Under the pieces are notes generated by a model. That model was given only the letters and a program-made list of their open reading frames with translations, was not told the origin of the DNA and ran no database searches. 64,000 nucleotides of DNA from Lathyrus oleraceus (lineage: Eukaryota; Streptophyta; Magnoliopsida; Fabales; Fabaceae): positions 355,701,400 through 355,765,399 of the forward strand of contig NC_066579.1 of assembly GCF_024323335.1 (NCBI RefSeq), in the 5' to 3' direction. Within the stretch, counting starts at the first letter, position 1. Every line of letters begins with the position of its first letter. The position numbers and the translations under genes are program-made. Shown piece after piece: positions 19,831-32,003 of the stretch.

Positions 19831-21700
19831 GTACGCAAGTATCAAAAGGCCCAACATCATCTGTATACTCAACATGTGGGATGATTTGAGGGTGTGATAT
19901 AGGGAGGTACCACTCTAAGTAATCATCTTCACACTGTGAGGCGTGCTAAACTGTAACTACGTGATCTTTAATGGCACGACCAGAGTTTATGATGTTACTC
20001 TGAAACCACCTGTCAATGCCCGTAGATGGAATATCTGGAACTGATCGTGGGATGCTCTGAACATAACTATATTGTCGCAGACACCTCTCAAGCAAGTGTC
20101 TAGCGACCATGATCTTTCACCGCACATAACCTGAATATTGAGAAGAGTCATCAAACTCATGGTGGACTCTATGATCAGTGTATGGTGTCCAAATGACATC
20201 ATCTACAGTCACCGCATTTAGCCTCCTCCGATACTCTACAACACCACCAGGATGTGATTGCATGGCCTTCCATCTCCTCGCCCGTGGGCCCCCACTAGGG
20301 AATGCTGCACCCTTCTGTCACAGATGGTGGGAAAATGCTTGTATATCCAGCACTGATATCAGAACACAGACACAACAAATAATAATTAAGAAATGTTATT
20401 CATAACAATTAAATAAGAACTCAACAACAAATAATAATTTCAAAGGATACTTGTAATAGACTCAAATAACTAGCAAGTTGCCTGGTCTTAAATGTTGTCG
20501 CCAGTCCAAGTGTTTTATATAGGATGGTCAACGCAACGTACCCCTAAACCCAACTGGTAACGTCAAAGCTATTGAACAGACACATGTACCGGGCGTCAAT
20601 ATAAACACCTGACTTGTACGTAAAGAGAGTACATGCTACTAGATGTAGCATGTACACCCTAGCGGTAGCCTCATATCTCTGTGCTACAACATCCTCCTCG
20701 TACTTATCTTGAAGCCAAGAGATACGAAGGTGAGCGTTCACATTAAAGTCAAACTCCTTCAGCACGACCTCCTCAGAAACTCCTAAATCTTGTACATAAG
20801 TCAACACATGCAAGCGACAGACTAATAACACGAGTTGTGAAGAATCTGTCGGTGATGGATAGATGGAACAAAGAAAAGACATCATTCAGAGTGATAGTCA
20901 TCTCCCCAAACGGAAGATGAAATGAAGATGTCTCCTTGTGCCATTGCTCAACAAAAGCAGTAAGACATAGAGTGTCGAGCTTGGTAAGTGAGCAGTCGGC
21001 AAAATCAAGGAGGTCAAAATCACGTACAATATGTTTGACCTGCTCAGGCATCGAAGTCTTCGGGAAGTTCTTCAACTTCGATCTGTGTGATGTCACCTTC
21101 AGTGGGAGACAGTCCTATAACAAACAAATTAAAAAAAATAGCAGTTAGCTTTCATGGAACAATAATAAATAAATTAAAATTAAAACATAAAATATATATA
21201 CTTCTCATGCCATAGTCGGTACACCACATGGTCAGCATACTCGGTAAGCACTGATCGTTCAATGGATCCTCCCGAGAATGCTCCATTAGTGGGCATAGAC
21301 GGCTCGGTCGAAGGAGCCGAAACCTCGGTGTCAGCAATAGCATATGGGACCGAATCTACAACAATGACATATGGATGAACCACCTCATCAACAACCTCGG
21401 CAGAAATATGCGTTGCATCTGTCTCGACTGTTGAGTCATAAACATCATGAGCATCCACATCCTGAGCATGAACAACCTTAACATCATCTCTGGATTGCTC
21501 AGCTGATTAACCGCCTGGGGGTGCTACGGGATGCGCGTAACTGCTCTTGCTTAACCAACCGTTTCTGGTGTGAACCGATTGAAACCACTCGTCCAGACCG
21601 TATTTGGGAAGACTCGTCCTCAGCAGCCTTAACCTAATTTGTTGCTCTGTTTGTCGCTCTACCTGCAATAGTATAGTCCCTGCCCCTGTATTTCACTACA
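19831..21700 (-). pseudogene. Plant mobile domain (MAIN-like) gene, disrupted
   Basis: Pieces in order on the minus strand: N-terminal acidic segment ending LTEYADHVVYRLWHEK (to 21202); SHRSKLKNFPKTSMPEQV, HKETSSFHLPFGEMTITLND (20885-21114); LRISWLQDKYEEDVVAQRYE, ARVYMLHLVACTLFTYKSG (20544-20885); LTILYKTLGLATTFKTRQLA (about 20450-20530); CWIYKHFPTICD and RRWKAMQSHPGGVVEYRRRL (20200-20350); VQSIPRSVPDIPSTGIDRWF (about 20000-20080). The FHLPFGEMT motif is diagnostic of the plant mobile domain. Introns appear at about 21115-21201 and 20355-20450, so it is not a processed copy. Frame changes (near 20870), in-frame stops and a phase mismatch at the first intron argue for a pseudogene. The 3' end is replaced by the LTR at 19830. 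MAIN-like proteins act in genome stability and silencing, but many copies are transposon-borne. Confidence 0.8.
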
Positions 21701-22429
21701 GAAAATGGAAAAAAGAAAAAGACTAATAACTACCGAAAATTTTCCTAATTTTAAAATTTTCCTAACTTTTTCGGAAATTCTGAAATTTTCGGGAAAAAAT
21801 AAAGTTTTTATAACTACCGGAAATTCTGAAATTTATGGGGATTTGCAGATTATATGTACCACAAATTGTGAAATTTTCGGTGTAAATGTTTTCACAATGA
21901 CCAGAAATTTGGAAATTTGAACTCCAATATTTGTTGTTTGTCTTTTACGGTTTCGGTTCATTTATTATTATTTATTGAGTCTTCTTCATAATTGCTGAAA
22001 CGTTAATCAATTTTTGAGTCGATTCATTTTAGCATGCATAATTGGATTGCTTGTATTTGAGTATGATCATTATGGTTTTAGTCAATTGCTTTAGTTAATG
22101 AAACAAAAACCATTTTAGTCAATTTGATATATCTGACAATTTTTTGTGTATTGTCTTTGAACAATATGCGGTATTTGTGAACTGTGTATATATAATCGTG
22201 ATTGATTTCTAATATAAGCATAAGCTCTTAATTTTTGCTTTAAGACTTCTGCGTGTTTGTAAGACTCTTATATTACTTTTTGACAAAACGATCAATTTTT
22301 TAAAATGTTTTAATCGTCTTCTTTAGACCGTTTCTCTACTCCATATTGTTACCCAACAACCTGACATATTTTCCCTCTAGATTCTAGTTTGTTTATGTGA
22401 TTGTGTAATGTGGAGAAATAACATAACGA
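21701..22429. other. AT-rich spacer, no gene seen
   Basis: The stretch 21735-21920 has degenerate repeats of GAAATTCTGAAATTT-like phrases. The remainder is AT-rich without recognisable coding content. Confidence 0.5.
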
Positions 22430-23484
22430 CCACATTAAAAAAATAGATGAAATCATCAAATGCACTAAGAAAATATCTGTGGTCATGAAAAAATTGTGTA
22501 GGAATGAGGTTTTATATATTCAAAATGAAGTGATTCACCACATTTGAAAATTTTATTATTGATTAATTTGTAAAAAGTCTTTTATGTTTGACAAATTGAC
22601 ATATATCACCTACAAAGTTTTCATCAACGTTTACAATAGGAATCTCATGATGAATATTAAGCAACCTAGCATTAGACAAATGGCTTATCCTAAAGTGCCA
22701 TAAGGTTTGTTTAGGTAGATAAAATTTGAGCTATGAGCATGAGTGTTAAAATTGGAAGCATTGGAGTGACTTTGGTATGCTTGAGATAGTATATAATCCC
22801 TCAATCAATTCACCCGAACCAAAATTTTTCCTATATGAGCAATAAAGAGCATCAAAACCAACATTGCATTGAGAATCAATGGCCAGTTTAAGAACATATA
22901 TGAGATTTGAAGAAAAATAAAGAAATAAATCATTATATATAAGTCAGAAGACAAACTGATGGTCAAACTTTGATGACTTAGAAGTCATTACATTCAAGCT
23001 TAATTGATTGAACTAGTTTGAAGCAAATTCAGTAACTTGTCACATAGTACTAAAGTCATACGAACAAGTTCCTTTGGTGCATCTAGTAACATCATACTTG
23101 AATTGTTCCTCAATGGAAACATTATTTCCAGTTGCATTCCTTCTATAATTTGGGGGAAAACATTATCGCATAGAGTCCAAGCTTTGTAACTAGGATCAAA
23201 TTTGGATTGGAACTAGTACTGAACCATCTTTAAATTCAAATTTGTTTTTTGCATCAAGTGCACAATACATGGATCAAGGCCAAGCATGATAATTTGGGTG
23301 AGCACGAGAGTAATCACCATTGAATAAGGTTCATTAGATGAATGAACATAGGAAACATTTCTAAGTTATTAAGAAACTTGTGGACGATTTTCAACAGAAG
23401 GAGATGGTGGAGCATTTGTAGCATTGCGAGCCATTGATGAAGATAGATTGATGCACAACATAACTTAGAAAAGGTCTAATACCA
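22430..23484 (-). mobile_element. Ty1/copia remnant: primer-binding site, gag start, pre-integrase
   Basis: The minus strand gives a tRNA-Met-type primer-binding sequence TGGTATTAGACC (23473-23484), a gag start MARNATNAPPSPSVENRP (from 23434), and then PYVHSSNEPYS and FDPSYKAWTLCDN, typical of copia gag. After a deletion it reaches the pre-integrase zinc region LWHFRISHLSNARLLNIHHE and DICQFVKHKRLF (about 22575-22715). Many stops break it, and reverse transcriptase is not present. Confidence 0.7.
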
Positions 23485-24019
23485 TCTTAAAAATGTCATC
23501 CATTGACGCAATAGAAGAAAAGTGCATTAGTTTAAAGAAGAAGAAAGGAGATAAACTCTTGCATATTAATTGAATGAATCCCAAAACGCACCACCTTTAC
23601 CGTATGTAGAGCAAGAATATCTAACTGTTCTAACAACCAAACTAACAATTCAATAACCAACTCCAGTAAACTCAACAAGATGAACTAATCTAACCAACAC
23701 TATGAGCTCTAATCACATGCAGCTATCAGTTTTGTGTCATCATGCTCAAGGAGTAAAAAGAATCATCTGCGCGATGAATTGAAGCATTCATGCATCACAG
23801 TTTGACAAATATTACCAAAATAGTATATGGTACAAATGATAATGGAAACATGAACTGTCTGAAAATGATAATGACACATGAACTGTCTGATAATGGGACA
23901 AATGTTTTTTTCTTCTTCTAGAATCACATGATTTGGGACAGAGGAAGTATGATAAAACATAACTAAATAAAACATTATCAAGTTAAGAGGTTGCTATTTT
24001 TCGATGAGTAGTAAAAAAG
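23485..24019 (-). other. Probable copia LTR, upper end undefined; SLD5 3' flank
   Basis: The sequence next to the copia primer-binding site must be LTR, but I cannot locate its outer end. From about 23960 the DNA is the 3' flank of SLD5. No coding sequence. Confidence 0.35.
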
Positions 24020-26310
24020 TCACAGTAGTTCAATTTTGCCACTCTCTACAAGCGGCTTTATCGATTTGTAACATATAAAGTAAAGGACACCAGCCTCCAT
24101 TTCAAACAGCTTTGACCTGCAAAAACAATCAAATTAATCTGCTTGCTAAATTTTCTTAAAACCGGCAGAATAAACTTATGCAAGAAAAAGATAATTGCCT
24201 GTCATCAACAGGTCCGTCTCCAAGCTGAATGCCTGTGAGATAATCTTTACTTCTACACAAAACAAATGTGTCGAGCCGTGGTTCTGGAACTGAAACATGC
24301 ATAAACAAATTAATTGTCAGAACATATGCTTCGTCTGTTTCGGGAGACATCCTAGTCTCAGTGACATAACATACAGAAAAGAAGACATGGTATTATGAAC
24401 TGTCTGAGGGATTCATGCACTTCAAAACAACTTCAAGTCAAATATGTACACAAAACTACAAATTAGCAAAACAGCTAAATGCATACAGTTCATAAAATGT
24501 TGAAAAAAGGTACTACAGGAATGATCCTCAGACTCTGATTAAGTCATTCAATCCAATTCCAAAATCTTTCATATTGCTTGTCAAAATGCTAACAAATTCT
24601 TTACAGAGGTGTCGGTGCTACAAAGGTCCTAGGCTGACAAAATGGTCCATAAGAAATATCAAAACCAAAAATGACATGGATAAACAAGAATGGAAAATTA
24701 CTCATGTCATCCTCTTCACTAATTATAGATTGCCTCTCATAAGACTGATAATTTTCAGGCAGTTTTGATAGAACACTCTCTTCCAGATGTTTCTTTAGGT
24801 CATCTGAGCACCTACAACCAGAGAACTAGATTAAAAACCACAAGTAGCATACTTTGCTACAAATTGAAAGTCCAAAAATTTTCTTGTTAAAATACATTGA
24901 GCTATCTTTTAAAACACATTGAACAGCCTTACCTTTCGGTGAAAAATTTCTCATCCTTAGAAAGCCTGTTCCAAAGTTCTTCAGTTTTTCGGATGTGGAA
25001 CATGTACTTTTCGATCTGCAATATAAGTGTGGTTATTAAAATTGACCAAGATGCAATCTAGGAAACACAACAATAGGTGACTCTATACACATCTTGATTA
25101 GTATTCAAATATTTCAACAATTAATGTGTACTTTATTTATATAAAATCTATGATACGGGTAGAAACTAAGATTGCAAAAAACATTATCTCGCAAAATAGA
25201 TGCTATACAAAAAAATAAAATTTCAATCTAGTTAAAGATCAATAGGGCCACTGCTATTGAGTGGTTCCACTGGTTTGAGCAAAAAAGATAAAAGGAGTTG
25301 AAGGAGTTAAAAGATCGGAGCAATGGAGTCAAACACAAGATCTTAAGTAAGATCGACCGGCTTGTGAAAGATCGTAAATTCGGATATCGTTAGCACGTAA
25401 GATTCAACCAAAGAAAAAATGGTAATTTCATCCCGTTAAGTCAGCTCAGTTGGTAGCTGTGCAGGGACATCAAATATACAGGCGCGGATTCAAACCCTCG
25501 ACATCCTACTTGTTCACCTTTAAAAAAGGTGAATTCCAGCCACTAGGCTAATTGATAAAAAAAACATGAAAACTATAATTCAGGCCCCCAAAAAAAATCT
25601 TGCTTCAAAAAGCTTGATCTTGATCATGCCGGTGACGAAAACGATCTTTCTCTGATCATAGCACTCTCAGACATCCTTAGCACGTAGAATCTTACGATCC
25701 AACACTCAATCTTTGACTACACTGGACCGGAGTCCAACTTCGGTTAAAATAACAACTAGTATACTAACCGAGTAAGGTCACTGCTAATACTCCAACTTCA
25801 GTTAACATAACAACTAATATACTAACTAAGGTCACAACTAATACTACAAGTACAACAACAAATCATTGGTTCATTTATCTTAACTATTGGTTTGAGTCTA
25901 TGGCTGTTTACCTTCAAGATACGGATGCGAAGATACGACCTCAAAAGAAAGAGGGTTCTATCCAAGTCCATTTGATACAAAGACACTGAAAGAGGGTCAG
26001 TCCCAACAGTAGATTTTTCCTCCACAGTTTCTTCCTGTAAAAGAACACAACAAGAATCAAATCACAAGACCAAATTTCCAATTTTCAGAACAAAAACAGG
26101 AAAATGCAATAGGGTTTGAGATGCTACCATCAACTCAATTTGTTCTCTGACACGGGCAATCAAATCAGATTGAAAAGGAAGAATCTCCGGGGCTGCTTTC
26201 TCATTACGCCAAGCTCGTTTGAGAAGTTCAACATCAGTGGTTGAAAGCATGGCATTATAATCATCTTCAGCCTGAGTTGATTGTTCTCCATCCACAGATC
26301 TTGAAGCCAT
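24020..26310 (-). CDS. SLD5: GINS complex subunit SLD5 (six exons, intact)
   Basis: Exons on the minus strand: 26310-26128, 26034-25912, 25015-24933, 24811-24702, 24289-24199 and 24116-24020 (TGA at 24022-24020). Together they give 687 nt, 228 residues, with phases 0, 0, 2, 1, 2 all consistent. Four introns are GT-AG; the last (24198-24117) is GC-AG. Recognisable SLD5 blocks are LLKRAWRNEKAAPEILPF (residues about 29-46), LYQMDLDRTLFLLRSYLRIR (about 80-99), PEPRLDTFVLCRSKDY, and the C-terminal LYFICYKSIKPLVESGKIEL of the B domain. Length matches the family (human 223). SLD5 with PSF1-3 forms GINS, which joins CDC45 and MCM2-7 in the replicative helicase in the nucleus. The start is the first Met of the conserved N-terminus. 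It is the only complete cellular gene here. An E2F-type site lies 259 bp upstream. Confidence 0.93.
25415..25565 (+). mobile_element. tRNA-derived SINE in SLD5 intron 2
   Basis: Pol III box A-like TCAGCTCAGTTGGTAG at 25441-25456 and box B-like GGATTCAAACC at 25486-25496 are spaced as in a tRNA-derived head. The body ends with CCAGCCACTAGGCTAATTGA and a short A-run, as in known legume/plant SINEs. It is antisense to SLD5. Flanking duplications are not clear, so the boundaries are approximate. Confidence 0.75.
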
Positions 26311-26640
26311 TGATTAGAATTTAGAATGAAAACGAAAACAGCACACACTTGAACCTTTTCAGTAGCAACTAGAAAAGTAGAATTTTGTGAGAAAATCGCA
26401 ACATCAATGTGAAACAAGGCTGAGAAAACAGGAAGCAGAAACGGTCCGGTGTAACGCAATCTGAGAGAATTTCTTTTGAAACGAGGGGGAGAAAGGCGGG
26501 ACGATGATAATGTCGCGGCGGATTTAGGTTTTCGTACAGAAACTGTTTTTGGAGTGTTTTGGGAATTTTTTCCCGCGGAAACGGATGGCAAAAAAGTTCT
26601 TAGGACGACACTTTGGAGCGGGACCCCGCATGTCAGTCAA
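26311..26640 (-). promoter_or_regulatory. SLD5 5' flank and promoter, with E2F-type site
   Basis: TTTCCCGC at 26569-26576 matches the plant E2F consensus TTTSSCGC. GGCGGGA at 26493-26502 is a weaker E2F-like core. The region is more GC-rich than its surroundings. Replication genes of plants are commonly E2F targets, so S-phase control is likely but inferred. Confidence 0.55.
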
Positions 26641-26859
26641 TTCTCGGACTTCAATTATATTATTTAACTTTAATAATTTATATATGATATAATATATAAT
26701 TATATAGTTTAAAATGTTTTTTTATAAAAAATATTAATATATTAAAAAATAAAAAATTATTAGTGAATCATTTTATTTTATTATATAATGTATTATTTTA
26801 CTACCTAAATACCTAACATTAAAAAAATTCATCAAATACATAAAATGTACATACCTTAC
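26641..26859. other. AT-rich intergenic sequence
   Basis: Strongly AT-rich spacer between the SLD5 promoter and a solo LTR. Nothing else recognised. Confidence 0.6.
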
Positions 26860-27248
26860 TGTAGCGGTGTATTCGTCACTTTATGATTTATTGATTAAAT
26901 CAAAAGCAAAGCATACAAAGAATCGAGTCGCCACCGCACTTTTATTTATCCAAAGGAATGGCTAAAAATCGAACAAAAGCCTAAGAAGTTTTACACATAG
27001 AAAACTAATGAAAGGTCAGATATCTAGGTAAGGGGGTTAATTACACAATGGGAGATATCTAGGTAAGGGGGTTAATTACACAATGGGAAGGTGTTAGGCA
27101 CCCAAAACGTCCTAGGAAGCCCTTTTCACAACTTGTTGTATGACATGTTATTTGTTTATGAAATATTTATTGTGCAAACATGGATTGAAAGGATGAGAGA
27201 AGAATATACAAGTTATTATTTTTGTGTTTGAACGGATGAACTCGTTGC

Positions 27249-27290
27249 CTACGTACCTTTCCATGGAAGGTAAGGATCAAAACGCCGTAG
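27249..27290 (-). other. LTR nested hairpin (family 2, reverse copy)
   Basis: Outer CTACG 27249-27253/CGTAG 27286-27290, inner TACCTT 27254-27259/AAGGTA 27267-27272. This is the same inner stem as in the copy at 53096-53136, different from family 1. Confidence 0.7.
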
Positions 27291-27904
27291 TTCGGCTAAA
27301 AGATTTCCAAAATATGAGTGGATTCATTTTAAAACACAAAAGCTCTAAGGTCTTTCGTTATCCACGGGAGAAAACTCAACCTTATACAAACAACAAGTCC
27401 ACCATGTGAGAAAAGCTTCAACTTGCTAGTGAGGGGTTAACCCTATAATAAGCAAGGAAGTCTTACAATTTAATCACTAAGGACAAAAGGTGAGATCAAC
27501 ATCAACCAACTAGGATAAATCAAACCTATGGCTAATGTATGAAAACTTATCAAGAATGGACAAAGCCACAAAACAATTGAATGGGTGAGATTAACCAATT
27601 AGGATTATTCACAAAAGATGGTCAAAATATGATTAGAATTCAATTCAAAGAAGTATTATGAAAATGAAGTTTGAAAAATCAAAGGCCTAAGACCTAGGTT
27701 TCTAATTTGAAAAGAAGTGAAGATGTTTGCACAATAATTTTCAATTTTGGGTTAACATGCATAGGGAGGTTTAAAGAAACAAAAAGTGGGAAGGGTGAGG
27801 GAGTAAAACTTCTTAGATGTTCACCTCTTGAAATCATATGTAGATGATTCAAGTGATTCCTTTGGAATAGTCAACAATGCAAATAACAGATAAACAACAT
27901 AAAT

Positions 27905-28322
27905 GGATACCGGATGCCAATCAATGGACTTATTCCAATCTCACAAAACAAAACTGGATACCGGATGCCAATCAATGGACTTACACCAATCTCCTAAAAT
28001 AAAACATGGATACCAGATGTCAATCAATGGACTTATACTAGTCTCCTAAAACAAAATGGATACCGGATGACAATCAATGAACTTATACCAATCTCCTAAA
28101 ACAAAAATGGATACCGGAAGCCAATCAATGGACTTATACCAATCTCCTAAAACAAAATGAAACAATGATACCAGATGCCAATCAATGGACTTATACTAAT
28201 CTCACAAAACAAAATAACAAGGATACCAGATGCCAATCAATGGACTTACACTAGTCTCACAAAACAAAATAACAAGGATACCAGAGGCCAATCAATGGAC
28301 TTATACTAGTCTCCCACCATAT
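27905..28322 (-). repeat. LTR tandem repeat, 50-57 bp, 8 copies
   Basis: Copies start with GGATACC at 27905, 27956, 28008, 28059, 28109, 28167, 28221 and 28276. On the LTR sense strand each reads as TAAGTCCATTGATTGGCATC followed by CGGTATCC, the GTAAG/TAAG phrase shared by the other LTR families. Confidence 0.85.
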
Positions 28323-29609
28323 CATAGGAACAACTGCCAAGTAATGGACTTATGCTTGTCTCCTCCATGGACAAAGCAAAATGCTATAAAGCAAAGTTTA
28401 TGAAATGATATATAAATGATGATGACAAATGCACAAAGGCACACTCAAGCAAATATGCACAGATGAGTCAAGTAAACAACAAACAAGTCAATTAGCACAC
28501 ACTATATACAATCAATTAGGCTCAAACAAGGTTAGGCTTTACAACCAACTGGAATGGGGTATTGTGAGCTCTTAACTCTAACATTGAGAGTTAGGGTGAA
28601 GCAGATGAAATGGAGATGAGGGGTGTGCCTCATAGCTCTTATCCCTGGTCAGGGAGAGCTTTGATCAATGGAAGGTGTGGGAGTTCAGAAAGTTGGAACT
28701 CTTCTCCACAAATAGACTTTATAAGATCTTGGATTATTATCCACAATGCATCAACACATTGTGTGAGCAAAGTGAATGACACACTGAGTAGTAGGAGATG
28801 GATTACACATCTCTTTTATCTACCAATTGCCTTATAAGAGGACTTTTCCTGCTTGGCACAAAGAGTAAACAATCACAAGCATTGCCTCTTAAGGAGGACT
28901 TCAGACAGGTGCCTACCAATAACAGTAGGTCTTCCAGACTACATGAAGATGAGAGACCATACCTAAGTGGTTAAGCAACCAAGCAAAAGCAAAGTTCAAA
29001 TGAACTTAAAGCAACTTATGTACCTGTGGAAACATCAAACAAATCAGTATAATACTCAGACAATCAAACAACAGTCAATAAGCAACCAACAATTCCAATG
29101 TACAAAATGTGTAAGCCAAAAGTCAAACTCAAATGAGTTAACATCAACCTACAAAACACAGAAAGGTTAGTAATCAAAGGCAAACAACAATACTCAAGTG
29201 ATGGAGCATCATCAATTATGCAACTTGAATGCTTAACCTGAAATCAAAGCTCAAACATAAGCAACCAACCACTAGGTCAAAGCCTAGGGTCAAAGATGGA
29301 GAAAAAATTTAAAACAGGAGCTGAAAATTAACATGAATCAACTTCAAACACATCTTGAAACATTCCAAAAGGTCTCACATCAATATCATTAACCAAAAAC
29401 ATTTCATGATCAATTGAAGTTCAAAGCAATTTTAAAGCTCAAATGTGACCAACCAGAATGAAAAATCTCAATTAAATCAGAAATGATTCAAATAATTCCA
29501 ACAAAATTCATGATCATTCACAACATTCATAATATGCATCACACAAAAAATCAGGACAATTGGAGATCATTTGGCATGGCAAACTCATCATACAAGTTGA
29601 ACATCAAAA

Positions 29610-29632
29610 GGTGTGACACAAATTGTCACACC
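29610..29632 (-). other. Inverted repeat GGTGTGACA-N5-TGTCACACC
   Basis: A perfect 9-bp stem with a 5-bp spacer in the middle of the solo LTR. Confidence 0.75.
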
Positions 29633-32003
29633 AACTTAGCACAATCATAAAACAAAAATGGAAATTGATAAAAATGCCAAATTAACACCAAAATGTCAAG
29701 CAGTGAGTCTAGTTACAGCATGCAAAATTTCACATTTATTGGATCAAAAACCAGCATTTCACAAAGGTATAAGCATGGCAAGGTCAAATAAGCATACATG
29801 TTCTAACATTTTAGCACAAAAAATTATCCAGCCAAGCACAACTTGTAAAATCATGATGATAAAAAACTAGAGAGAATAAGGATCACAATGCAAAAAACCT
29901 GGTAATTTTTGGATCAATTTTCAAATAGTTATGAATTTTACAAGATAAGAAAAATGAAAAATGACATGAGAAGCAAGCATATGGAAAAAGGAGGGAAAAG
30001 GAGAAAAATAACAAGGCATTTGAATTTTCGCCACAGCTGGGAATCGAACCACAGACGAATTCAAAAGTGGCGCGCTCAACTTAAAACGATGTCGTTTGAT
30101 CCAAACCCTAGCGCGCCATAAGTTTCGTAGCTAAATTCAAAAAGTCGTAGCTAAACCGAAGCAAGGTCGTGGCAAAACCTGGAAAACGCATGAACATCAA
30201 GGTTGAAGATGAAGATCATCACGATCTTTATCTGGATTTTCCAGAAAATTTCAAACATGTCCAGAAATCAAAATTGAGCATAGCATCATGTAGGTCTTTC
30301 ATCATACATCAATAATCCACAAACATTTCATGCAAAAACAATCAAACACGCACGAATCGAAGAAGATAAGATTCAACATCAAAAAATTCAATCAATCGTA
30401 TCTCACTCAAAACAACACCAATTTGCACGATTCAAAGCTCAGAATGATCAGCATACTTAGATCTACAACATCATGACAAGGAAATTAAAAAATAAGAGGT
30501 TCGATTTATAACCTCTTGAAGAGCAGAACTGGAAATCGCGTGCTACAGGCCTTGGCAATGCTTTACAGCTCCTCCACAATGATTATTGAGGTGATTGATG
30601 ATGAATTGGAAGCTCAACAACACCTGAATCCAGCAAAATTCGAAATCACCATTGATGCTTCCACCTTCGAGTATGCTTCAATCTTGCACTGCTTCTCTTG
30701 GTTCCACGTGCAAAGTTACTTAATAATACCTCAGGATCAAGAATCAAGCAATGGAAAATGGCTTTGATGTGAAGAAATTTGAAGAAAATTTGAGAGAAAT
30801 TTTTTTGAGAGTTTTGGATCTAGATCTGAAAGTTGTTGTTAATGCTGAAAACAATTAGGTTTTAGTTTATATATGCCATGCTAAACATGCTCTAATCAGG
30901 TTTAGGTCAATGTTAATGGTAATTAACAAGAATGAGGTGTAAGTGCAAATTGGTTTTTCACCTTATGCATGAAATGCATATGTGAACAGTGCACGAATTT
31001 CTTTTAATTTCACTTAAAATTCAATTTTGGAGCCAATGGTAATGGTCAAAAGTTCAAACAATGCACCAAATTTGAATTTTAAGTTTCCCCTCCAAAAAGC
31101 CAATGAATTATCAAATGCTCATATGAATATAATTTGTGCAATGCAATGCATGGTTTGGAAACTAGAGGTCAAAAGGAGAAGAATGCAAAAAGAGCCATCC
31201 ATTTTGGAGCTTTAGTTGAGAAGTTATGTCCATTTGAAGTTCCATGCATAGTTTGCCATGTTTTGATCATATCTCCTTAACCACACATGAGAAATTGATG
31301 ATCTTGGACTTTTTGGAAATGGGAGAGAAAGATATACAACTTTCATGTTCAACAAAATTTCATTTGCAGCTTTCTTGATGATGTAATTTGAAGTTGAAGT
31401 TGGGTTAAAACCTTTCCATTTTTTGGCAAATTCAAATTATAGGCCACTTTCTATTTTTGGAAAGTTTTGACCTGACTTTAAATTCTTCAATGTTGATATT
31501 TGAAATGTCAATTGAGACTTGTTTGAACATGAATGAAGTATTTCTAGTTACTTCCCACCTCCAAATCTACAGTTGACTTTGCAGTTGACTTTCTAGGCCT
31601 TCAGTTGACTGGGAAATGTTCTGATGAAATTCAAGCCTCTACCACTTGGGATTTTGCTTCAAAATGACATCATAGCTCATATGAACTCTTGTGAATGATT
31701 GTGGGGTCCAAATTCTCAAGAATGGCCACCACCTATTGCTCAATGAATGCCTTTAACTGCCTTGACCTATTATTGCTTCATCTGCAAGACAAAGGTTAAA
31801 TGACATATTTTTGTACTTTTTGGTTAGTGATAAAAGGAAAAGCAATGATATACAAATGCAAACATGCTTGGTGATCAAGAACCACTCTAAAAAAGATAAC
31901 CAACCCAAAGGGAAGGAAGCAAGGTGTCCAATGATCCTTGAGGCAATGAAATGATATGATGTGATGCCATGAGGGATCTTAGGGACAAAATTGGGGTCTT
32001 ACA

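Larger units (their letters stand above)
26860..32003 (-). mobile_element. Solo LTR, second Ogre-related family (5.1 kb)
   Basis: The minus strand starts TGTAAGACCCC at 32003 and ends CACCGCTACA at 26860. Flanks CTTAC (26855-26859) and CTTAT (32004-32008) form a target duplication with one mismatch. It is homologous to 47312-53508. Internal features: nested hairpin 27249-27290, stem GGTG/CACC 27090-27102, an exact 35-bp direct duplication at about 27017-27086, tandem repeats 27905-28322, and inverted repeat 29610-29632. No primer-binding site or polypurine tract adjoins, so it is solo. Confidence 0.88.

Noticed and set aside
25441..25500. tRNA gene in the SLD5 intron
   Set aside because: Box A and B match but acceptor and anticodon arms do not fold, and the 3' part is a SINE tail.
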